Assembly (NCBI GenBank): GCA_026785985.1
Contig: JAJAYX010000380.1
Coordinates: 1-7,295, forward strand
Direction: 5' to 3'
Source of the DNA: Rudanella sp.
GTDB lineage: Bacteria; Bacteroidota; Bacteroidia; Cytophagales; Spirosomataceae
DNA: 7,295 nucleotides
Each line of letters starts with the position of its first letter. Position 1 is the stretch's first letter. Below the pieces are notes generated by a model. It was not told the DNA's origin, made no database searches, and worked only from the letters and a program-made list of their open reading frames with translations. The translations under genes were made by a program, and so were the position numbers. This document shows positions 1-4,578 of the stretch, one piece after another.

Positions 1-1
1 C

Positions 2-286
2 GGCAGCATCACCATTGACGAAGACCTGATGGAAGCCGCTGGCATTCTCGAAAATGAGCAGGTACACATCGTCAATAACAACAATGGCGAACGCCTGATT
101 ACCTATGTGATTAAGGGCGAACGCGGCACCGGCATTATTTGTCTGAACGGGGCAGCCGCCCGCCGGGCGCAGGTTGGCGACATCATCATTATTATTTCTT
201 ACGCCATGATGACCACCGACGAAGCCCGCACCCACAAACCGACGGTCATTTTCCCGGATGATACTAACAAACTGATAAAAGGGTGA
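2..286 (+). CDS. panD: Aspartate 1-decarboxylase, C-terminal part (5' end outside window)
   Basis: PanD is a pyruvoyl enzyme that decarboxylates L-aspartate to beta-alanine for pantothenate and coenzyme A synthesis in the cytoplasm. The frame is open from the first base and starts with Gly-Ser-Ile-Thr-Ile-Asp. This is the self-cleavage site, where Ser25 becomes the pyruvoyl group of the alpha chain. Counting from that Ser as 25, residues known from E. coli PanD fall in register: Arg54, Thr57, Tyr58, Asn72 and the NGAAA segment 72-76. The ATG at 29 is internal (Met33), so it is not the start. The visible part is therefore essentially the whole alpha chain; the ~24-residue beta chain lies upstream of the window. 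The C-terminus ([17 protein letters not shown]) is family-like in length. The stop TGA overlaps the next gene's GTG start by 4 nt, which suggests translational coupling. Confidence 0.96.
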   Translation, partial: GSITIDEDLMEAAGILENEQVHIVNNNNGERLITYVIKGERGTGIICLNGAAARRAQVGDIIIIISYAMMTTDEARTHKPTVIFPDDTNKLIKG

Positions 287-1305
287 AAAACGCGCTTAAA
301 TACCTGATTTCGTTGGCAGTGGCCGGAGGGCTGCTGTGGTATGTTTTCAACGATATTGACCTACCCGCCATGCTTACGGCCATCGGTCAGGCCAATTACC
401 GCTGGGTGGCTGTGTATGGCGTATTGATCATGGTGGCCCATTGGAGCCGGGGCGTTCGCTGGGGCTTGCTCATGGAGCCGGTCGTGAACCAGAAAATAAG
501 CCAAACCAACCTCACAATGGCTGTTTTGACGGGTTATTTTGCTAACCTGCTTATTCCGCGAATGGGCGAAGTGACTCGTTGTGGCACCCTCAACCGCACC
601 AACGATGTGCCGGTGAATATCAGTTTCGGAACGGTGGTGGCCGAACGAATCTTCGATGTGGTCATGTTGCTGTTGCTCATTGGACTAAACTTTGTGCTGG
701 AATTCAGTCGGTTAAGTGCATTTCTGACTGATTTTCTGAACAGTAAATTCAATTTCGGGAAGCTACAGGATAATTCGTGGCTGCTGATTGTGGCCGGTAT
801 TGGTCTGGTTAGCGGTATTGCCGGGGCCTGGTGGCTCTTCAATCGGTATAAAGATCGGCTGATGCAAAACCCACTGCTGAACAAGGTGATTTCGTTTGGT
901 CTTGGACTCCTCGAGGGCCTGTTAAGCGTTCGGAAACTCCGCAATCCGGGTCTGTTCATTTTCCACACGCTGCTGATCTGGACAATGTATTATGGCACCA
1001 CCTACGTACTGTTTTTTGCCATGCCCCAAACCGCACAACTCGGCCCACTGGCTGCGTTGACGATCCTGGTTATGGGCAGTATCGGTATGGCTGCCCCAAC
1101 CCAGGGCGGGCTGGGTGCGTTCAATATCCTGGTCGGCTCGGCTCTGGTATTGTATGGCCTGACGCAGCAGGACGGGCAAACGCTGGCCACGCTGATGCTG
1201 TTGTCGCAGTGGATTTTCGTGATTTTGTTTGGCGGAATCAGCTTCTTGGTTGTGCTGGCCCGGAGCCGGAACACACCGGCAAAGGAGGTAGAGGTTGCGC
1301 GGTAA
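283..1305 (+). CDS. Lysylphosphatidylglycerol synthase TM / flippase-like integral membrane protein (UPF0104 type)
   Basis: This is a 340-residue polytopic inner-membrane protein with about 8-9 hydrophobic segments (roughly residues 5-22, 42-55, 75-92, 116-138, 165-186, 226-246, 252-272, 276-293 and 302-326). It resembles the LPG_synthase_TM family (PF03706, the membrane part of MprF and YbhN-like proteins). Family-typical stretches are the WSRGVRW segment (54-60), [13 protein letters not shown] (88-100), the AERIFDV segment (120-126) and PTQGGLGAF (272-280). No cytosolic aminoacyl-transferase domain of MprF is present, so lysine transfer to lipid is not expected. A role in moving or anchoring a lipid or isoprenoid-linked substrate is only an inference. 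The start is GTG at 283, inside panD's stop (GTGA overlap). The first residues, [16 protein letters not shown], form a sensible first membrane helix. Its position between panD and rfaE2 suggests a shared transcript and an envelope role. Confidence 0.88.
   Translation: MKNALKYLISLAVAGGLLWYVFNDIDLPAMLTAIGQANYRWVAVYGVLIMVAHWSRGVRWGLLMEPVVNQKISQTNLTMAVLTGYFANLLIPRMGEVTRCGTLNRTNDVPVNISFGTVVAERIFDVVMLLLLIGLNFVLEFSRLSAFLTDFLNSKFNFGKLQDNSWLLIVAGIGLVSGIAGAWWLFNRYKDRLMQNPLLNKVISFGLGLLEGLLSVRKLRNPGLFIFHTLLIWTMYYGTTYVLFFAMPQTAQLGPLAALTILVMGSIGMAAPTQGGLGAFNILVGSALVLYGLTQQDGQTLATLMLLSQWIFVILFGGISFLVVLARSRNTPAKEVEVAR
1283..1288 (+). promoter_or_regulatory. Perfect AGGAGG Shine-Dalgarno-like sequence at the end of the membrane-protein gene
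   Basis: AGGAGG lies inside the last codons of the upstream gene (Lys-Glu-Val-Glu). It is 6 nt before a TTG at 1295 that is in frame with rfaE2, and 30 nt before the ATG at 1319. The spacing would suit initiation at TTG 1295, adding 8 residues. However, Bacteroidota seldom rely on Shine-Dalgarno pairing, and protein alignment from memory favours the ATG. The match may be a by-product of codon choice. Confidence 0.25.
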
Positions 1306-1318
1306 AATTTACAATAGT

Positions 1319-1798
1319 ATGACTTCCTCCAAAATCCTTTCCCTTTCCCAAGCCATTGAACAGGCTGCCCAATGGAGGGCTGAGGAGCAGCGCATTGTAT
1401 TCACAAACGGCTGCTTCGATATTGTTCACCTCGGCCACCTCGACTACCTCGAAAAAGCCCGCGCCCTCGGCGACCGGCTTGTTCTGGGCCTTAACACCGA
1501 TGCTTCGGTAAGCCGCATTAAGGGCCTCCTTCGCCCGGTTGTGAACGAGTATGCCCGTTCCCGCATGATGGCGGCTATGGCGTTTATCGACCTTGTGGTG
1601 CTGTTTGATGAGCCAACACCCAAAGAACTGATCGAAGCCATTCGGCCCGATATTCTCGTGAAGGGCGACGATTATACCGTTGCTACCATTGTAGGGGCCG
1701 ATTTTGTGTTGGCCAACGGTGGCAGCGTCGAAACAATTCCGCTGGTAAAGGGCTACTCAACCACGAGTTTGATTGAGCGAATCAAGCAGAGTTTTTGA
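1319..1798 (+). CDS. rfaE2: D-glycero-beta-D-manno-heptose 1-phosphate adenylyltransferase
   Basis: This cytoplasmic nucleotidyltransferase transfers AMP from ATP to heptose 1-phosphate, giving ADP-heptose for lipopolysaccharide core or other heptosylated glycans. The 159-residue protein is the stand-alone counterpart of the C-terminal domain of E. coli HldE. Motifs seen: TNGCFD (29-34), the cytidylyltransferase HLGH (37-40), NTDASVSRIKG (59-69), LVKGDDY (113-119), VGADFV (125-130) and the C-terminal YSTTSLIERI (146-155), which acts as the ISTT/KMSKS-like loop. I chose ATG 1319 because it gives the usual short leader before the first beta strand. A TTG at 1295 preceded by AGGAGG would add 8 residues and overlap the previous gene by 11 nt. 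The gap from the upstream stop is 13 nt, so it is probably co-transcribed with panD and the membrane protein. No kinase domain (HldE N-terminal part) is in the window. Confidence 0.94.
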   Translation: MTSSKILSLSQAIEQAAQWRAEEQRIVFTNGCFDIVHLGHLDYLEKARALGDRLVLGLNTDASVSRIKGLLRPVVNEYARSRMMAAMAFIDLVVLFDEPTPKELIEAIRPDILVKGDDYTVATIVGADFVLANGGSVETIPLVKGYSTTSLIERIKQSF

Positions 1799-1856
1799 AA
1801 AAACGGTGGTGGGTGGGGTTGGCTCATGCGGCTAACATTGCCGGTATTGGGGTAAC
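1799..1856 (+). other. Short gene-less segment after rfaE2, possible start of the broken M28 gene
   Basis: No intact gene is present. Two weak hints of former coding remain. An ATG at 1827 opens MRLTLPVLG, which resembles the first residues of a signal peptide, before a TAA at 1854-1856. Also, the rfaE2 frame stays open for about 25 codons past its stop. The segment ends where the antisense Rpn-like remnant begins. It could be the original 5' end of the M28 peptidase gene whose 3' end lies at 2105-2462, but this is inference. No terminator hairpin is visible behind rfaE2. Confidence 0.25.
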
Positions 1857-2102
1857 TCACTTTCTTTTCTTCTGCTGAATCAATGTAATATAGTGTTCAA
1901 CAGTTCCTAAAGGCATGGTAAAGGCATCTGAAATTGCTTTCACGTCCATCCCCAAACTAAGTAGTCCTTTGATAAACTGAATGCTGGTTTATTCAGTGCC
2001 TTGTTGCATACCCTTCTGTATGCCTTTCTCAATTCCTTCCTGAACCCAGGTTTCGTAAGCTGACATAATAACGCTACGGAACCGGGCATTCGAGCTTGTC
2101 GG
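1857..2102 (-). pseudogene. C-terminal remnant of an Rpn-family recombination-promoting nuclease / putative transposase
   Basis: Read on the minus strand from about 2102, the frame gives TSSNARFRSVIMSAYETW, then VQEGIEKGIQKGMQQGTE and a stop at 1991-1989. It continues in the same frame with IKGLLSLGMDVKAISDAF and ends QQKKRK-stop at 1859-1857. The glycine/lysine-rich EGIEKGIQKGMQQG stretch and the following 'IKGLL..G...I..A...P...V..YI' tail are typical of the C-terminus of Rpn/PD-(D/E)XK proteins common in Bacteroidota and Cyanobacteria. The N-terminal nuclease domain is absent, and the in-frame TAA divides the repeat from the tail. No terminal repeats were found at its edges. The product is not functional. 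The family assignment rests on pattern memory, so it is moderate. Confidence 0.62.
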
Positions 2103-2104
2103 GT

Positions 2105-2462
2105 TCGGTTAAGGCAGCGGCTGGGTATCCGGGTATTCAGATTGCCAAAGACCCCATTCCCGAACAGGTGGTGTTTATGCGGTCTGACCATTTCAATTTC
2201 GTCCGGCAGGGAATTCCCGCCCTGTTCGTGAAAAGAAAGCGGCTCCACCACCGGCGACTCCCGCGATGGCATCAAACTCAACCTCGATTGGCGGGCCACC
2301 ATCTACCACACCCCGCAGGACGCCATGAACCAACCCTTCGTCTGGACTGCTGCGGCCCGGCATGTGCAGTTGCAGTTTTTGATTGGCTAACTCACGGCTC
2401 AGGCCGACGAACGCCCGGTCTGGAACAAAGACGATTTCTTCGGAACCAGGTTTGGAAAATGA
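2105..2462 (+). pseudogene. M28 family zinc peptidase, broken 3' remnant (frameshift plus nonsense)
   Basis: M28 peptidases are secreted or lipoprotein aminopeptidases with two zinc ions. Only the last ~115 codons remain. From 2105 the frame reads KAAAGYPGIQIAKDPIPE, then VVFMRSDHFNFVRQGIPALFVK; the RSDH segment carries the family's last zinc-binding His. At the A-run 2231-2234 one extra A shifts the frame. Removing it restores VKESGSTTGDSRDGIK, DWRATIYHTPQDAMNQPF and RHVQLQFLIG, all family-typical. A TAA at 2388-2390 follows where Tyr is usual. LTAQADERPVWNKDDFFG then continues to a natural-looking end, FGK-stop at 2460-2462. The upstream two-thirds, with the other zinc ligands and the catalytic Glu, is missing; the remnant abuts the antisense Rpn relic at about 2103. 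The single extra A alone could be a sequencing error, but the nonsense codon and the missing 5' part make a pseudogene the likely reading. Confidence 0.82.
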
Positions 2463-2549
2463 CAGGAACATGGATCAGGCACAAAACGCCCCGCTTTTTT
2501 GTTACGTTGGCAACGGGTTAATGAACCCCAAACCTAACTTAATCTGACC

Positions 2550-3236
2550 ATGGCAGGTGCTTATTTAATTGGTATTATTGTCTTCGCTATCAGTGGCTTT
2601 GTGAGCTGGCGTTTGCGGAGCAAGTTTAACGAATATTCACAAATTGGGTTGAGCAATGGCCTTAGCGGGGCCGAAATTGCCCAGAAGATGCTCGACGAGA
2701 ACGGCATCCACGATGTGAAAGTGTTGTCGGTGGAGGGTATGCTGACCGACCACTACAACCCACAGGATAAAACCGTGAACCTGAGTGCCGACGTGTTTTA
2801 TGGGCGTAGTGTGGCGGCTGCGGCCGTAGCCTCGCACGAGTGCGGACACGCCGTGCAGCATCAGGTGGCCTATGCCCCTCTGAAATTCCGGTCGGCCATT
2901 GTGCCGTTCGTATCGGTGGCCTCGAAATACATGCAGTGGGTGATCCTGGCGGGCGTACTGCTTATTAATACCTCCATTATTCCGCTGGCAATTGGGGTCG
3001 CCCTGTTTGCCCTGACAACGCTGTTTAGCTTTATAACGCTGCCGGTTGAGTTTGATGCGAGCAAGCGGGCGTTGGCCTGGATTCAGAGCCGCAACATAGT
3101 CAACCCGCGCGAATACGATTACGCTAAAGATGCCCTCAAATGGGCGGCTATGACTTACGTGGTGGCCGCTATCGGTTCGTTGGCAACCTTGCTTTATTAT
3201 GTCAGTATGTTGATGGGAGCGCGTCGCAGTGGCTAA
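2550..3236 (+). CDS. YugP-like neutral zinc metallopeptidase, membrane-bound
   Basis: This 228-residue inner-membrane protease belongs to the PF04298 (YugP) family. An N-terminal membrane helix (about 4-20) is followed by a soluble part starting LRSKFNEYS. Next come the family segments GLSGAEIAQKML (37-48), LTDHYNPQDKTVNLS (65-79), then the zinc-binding HECGH (96-100) in SHECGHAVQHQ. Further hydrophobic segments lie at about 118-140, 141-163 and 201-220. LPVEFDASKRA (164-174) probably supplies the third zinc-ligand Glu167. Length and motif order match the intact family (usually about 220-235 residues). The substrate is unknown; a membrane protein quality-control role is inference. The ATG at 2550 gives the usual short N-terminus. 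No clear promoter was found in the 87 nt between the M28 relic and the start, and a terminator follows 47 nt after the stop, so it is probably a single-gene transcript or the end of the upstream run. Confidence 0.93.
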   Translation: MAGAYLIGIIVFAISGFVSWRLRSKFNEYSQIGLSNGLSGAEIAQKMLDENGIHDVKVLSVEGMLTDHYNPQDKTVNLSADVFYGRSVAAAAVASHECGHAVQHQVAYAPLKFRSAIVPFVSVASKYMQWVILAGVLLINTSIIPLAIGVALFALTTLFSFITLPVEFDASKRALAWIQSRNIVNPREYDYAKDALKWAAMTYVVAAIGSLATLLYYVSMLMGARRSG

Positions 3237-3260
3237 GGCAGATTAACATTCCTTTAAATC

Positions 3261-3280
3261 TATCGGATTAATTGCCGATA
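3261..3280 (+). other. Small hairpin (TATCGG / CCGATA) upstream of the terminator
   Basis: A 6-bp perfect stem, TATCGG and CCGATA, surrounds an 8-nt loop (ATTAATTG), 24 nt after the metallopeptidase stop and 3 nt before the main terminator stem. It has no T-run of its own. It may help protect the 3' end of the transcript or may be chance in an AT-rich spacer. Confidence 0.3.
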
Positions 3281-3283
3281 ATT

Positions 3284-3315
3284 AAGTGGCCGGTTGAACA
3301 TCGGCCACTTTTTTT
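3284..3315 (+). terminator. Intrinsic terminator after the YugP-like gene
   Basis: A perfect 9-bp stem, AAGTGGCCG paired with CGGCCACTT, encloses a 9-nt loop (GTTGAACAT) and runs into seven Ts (3309-3315). The T-rich tail is on the + strand, so it ends transcription of the metallopeptidase and separates it from the DUF1800 region. On the - strand only AA precedes the stem, so it is not obviously bidirectional. Confidence 0.9.
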
Positions 3316-3405
3316 ATATCTTGCCGTATGGACATTTTTTCACGCCCAGGTTTAGTTCCGGTTTCTATGATAAGTTTATCGCTTAATCAGAACAAATTGA
3401 CATAA

Positions 3406-3438
3406 TTGCATAAATTAATAATTCTGGTATATAGTTTG
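3406..3438 (+). promoter_or_regulatory. Putative Bacteroidota-type promoter for the DUF1800 gene cluster
   Basis: The ~200-nt spacer between the terminator and the ATG at 3515 is AT-rich and holds no gene. TTG at 3406-3408, then 19 nt, then TATATAGTTTG (3428-3438) resembles the Bacteroidota -33 TTG / -7 TAnnTTTG arrangement, with one extra base between TA and TTTG. Transcription would begin near 3445, leaving a leader of about 70 nt. A weaker alternative is TAAGTTTA at 3371-3378. This is a consensus match only. Confidence 0.35.
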
Positions 3439-3514
3439 TAGTTGTTCGCTGGTTCAGGCAAACGGTCGTTTTTGATGGTTTGCCGAGGCCAACTCACCAA
3501 GCGACAACTGCGTT

Positions 3515-4261
3515 ATGCCTTACTTAGATCCGTATAGTTCTGTGCTAACAGCTAAAACAGCGGCCCACTTGTTGCGCCGGGCCACCTTTGGCCCTACCCA
3601 GGCCGAAATCACGGCGTTTACGGGCATAACCGCCAGGCAGGCTGTACAGCTATTGATCAACAACATCAATTATAATCCACCCCAACCCGTTGATTTAGAT
3701 ACCCAAAAGGCGAGTGTCGGGCAGCTTTATTTGCAGAACAGTTCGACACCTGCCGGGCAGTATATATCGTTTAACGGCGACCGAAACATTGATCTGGGGC
3801 TGTTTATCAAGTACTGGTGGCTCGAATTGATGACCCAACAGACGGGAACCCCCAACCTGCTCGATAAGCTTACGCTGTTCTGGCAAAACCATTTTGTGAC
3901 CACCCGCGAGGTGGTGGAGGATTACCGCTTTGTGTGGAGTTACCTGAAATTATTGCGCGACAATTCGCTGGGAAACTTCCGCGATTTAGTTACCAAAGAA
4001 CCTGCCATGTTACTCTACCTCAACGGCGACATGAACGAGGTAGGAAAGGACAAAGCCAACGAAAATTATGCCCGCGAATTGCAGGAACTCTTTACGGTGG
4101 GAGCGTTGGATGCCGATGGTAACAAAAATTATACCGAAGATGATGTGAAGAACGCTGCGAAAGTGCTGACTGGCTGGAAACACACAAACTTTGGCGTAAA
4201 AGGGTCTACTTCTTTTACTGGCGTTTTTGTAAATAACGCAAGTTGGAAGCTGAACGGTTAA
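3515..4261 (+). pseudogene. DUF1800 protein, first tandem copy, 5' part (interrupted)
   Basis: The frame encodes 248 residues, of which about the first 242 align closely with the intact copy at 4579. Shared stretches are AAHLLRRATFGPTQAEI (16-32), KLTLFWQNHFVTT, DYRFVWSYLKLLRDN, PAMLLYLNGDMNE, NENYARELQELFTVG, YTEDDVKNAAKVLTGW and GSTSF (230-234). Homology ends at about FVNNA. The last codons (SWKLNG-stop) come from the inverted-repeat element that begins near 4243. Relative to copy 2 it also lacks 9 nt, removing Ile-Ser-Lys just before Glu-Pro-Ala-Met-Leu (junction near 3998). With the C-terminal half gone (the family is usually 450-600 residues), a working product is unlikely. The matching 3' end survives at 4388-4573 in the same frame. 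DUF1800 (PF08811) has no established biochemical activity. Automatic annotation may call this a short DUF1800 CDS. Confidence 0.88.
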
Positions 4262-4268
4262 GCTATGG
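4243..4268 (+). repeat. Left arm of 26-bp inverted repeat
   Basis: It begins TTGGAAGCTGAACGG and ends TAAGCTATGG. It pairs with 4361-4386; the two non-identical positions (G4245 with T4384, T4258 with G4371) would be G-U pairs in + strand RNA. Confidence 0.85.
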
Positions 4269-4315
4269 TAGCACTCGTGCTTTCGTTTTTACCCTTAATT
4301 CTGGTCAAAATCACT

Positions 4316-4323
4316 TATTTTTG
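4316..4323 (+). promoter_or_regulatory. Perfect TAnnTTTG (-7) match inside the inverted-repeat element
   Basis: TATTTTTG matches the Bacteroidota -7 consensus exactly and points toward the intact DUF1800 gene 255 nt downstream. The -33 position holds TTA (4295-4297, 18 nt upstream) instead of TTG, so the match is half-convincing. If active, it would give the second copy a promoter of its own, starting near 4330 between the repeat arms. Confidence 0.3.
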
Positions 4324-4360
4324 GCAGAACTATTGGCCTTTTAGACCCTAAAAAATGACG

Positions 4361-4386
4361 CCATAGCTTAGCCGTTCAGCTTCTAA
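4361..4386 (-). repeat. Right arm of 26-bp inverted repeat
   Basis: It begins CCATAGCTTAGCCG and ends TTCAGCTTCTAA; its reverse complement matches the left arm at 24 of 26 positions. The TAA at its outer end and the TAA in the left arm (4259-4261) close reading frames on either side. Confidence 0.85.
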
Positions 4387-4387
4387 A

Positions 4388-4573
4388 ATCCTGATGATGG
4401 ATCGATCGCCCCGCACCACCTGGGAATTTGAATGGAATCAATATCGACGAACCGTAACATACCCTGACACTTACACGACCATTCAGATCAAAAACGCAAA
4501 GGCAACTGTCAATTGGCGGCTGCAAACCCTGATGCGTTATAGACTCCAAATGGCCGAGTATCATCTCCTGTAA
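4388..4573 (+). pseudogene. DUF1800 protein, first tandem copy, 3' remnant
   Basis: From 4388 the frame reads ILMMDRSPRTTWEFEWNQYR, then RTVTYPDTYTTIQIKNAKAT and WRLQTLMRYRLQMAEYHLL-stop (4571-4573). It aligns without gaps with the last 60 residues of the intact copy (from about 6130; MMQAIPRTSWEFEWNTYRR through MAEYHIF). It is in the same frame as the 5' part at 3515, confirming that both pieces come from one gene with an internal loss. It has no start of its own that would make sense and lies 5 nt before the intact copy's ATG. Confidence 0.9.
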
Positions 4574-4578
4574 TTAGT

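Larger units (their letters stand above)
4243..4386 (+). mobile_element. 144-bp inverted-repeat element (MITE-like or IS relic) replacing the middle of the first DUF1800 copy
   Basis: The arms at 4243-4268 and 4361-4386 are inverted repeats of 26 bp with two mismatches (core GAAGCTGAACGG...TAAGCTATGG). They enclose 92 nt without a reading frame of note. Homology to the neighbouring intact DUF1800 gene stops just before the left arm and resumes at about 4388, right behind the right arm, so the element fills the gap exactly. Copy 1 has lost roughly 270 codons there, so this is not a simple insertion; a deletion accompanied or followed it. No target-site duplication is visible at the edges, which fits a deletion that removed one flank. 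The internal AGCAC-TC-GTGCT followed by a T-rich stretch (4272-4290) is a weak hairpin. No transposase is encoded. The MITE/IS-relic label is inference from structure; I do not recognise the repeat as a named family. Confidence 0.6.

Noticed and set aside
534..968. Minus-strand open frame of 144 codons inside the membrane-protein gene, and similar ones at 922-1274.
   Set aside because: These are antisense frames over a clear membrane protein, with Arg/Ser-rich composition and no domain.
2096..2521. Single 141-codon plus-strand frame across the M28 relic taken as a gene.
   Set aside because: Only its first ~45 codons resemble M28; after the A-run it reads the wrong frame, while the peptidase continues in another frame.
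2463..2549. Possible terminator (GC-rich stretch followed by TTTTTT at 2491-2505) or promoter before the YugP-like gene.
   Set aside because: No stem pairs in front of the T-run, and no TAnnTTTG or close match is visible; nothing supportable in this spacer.
4243..4386. Integron attC-like site, because the arms contain GTTAAGC and GCTTAGC resembling core-site motifs and the length is near that of large attC sites.
   Set aside because: The core motifs are in the wrong order: attC begins RYYYAAC and ends GTTRRRY, while here GTTRRRY is on the left in both orientations. No integrase or cassette array is present, and one motif does not fit.
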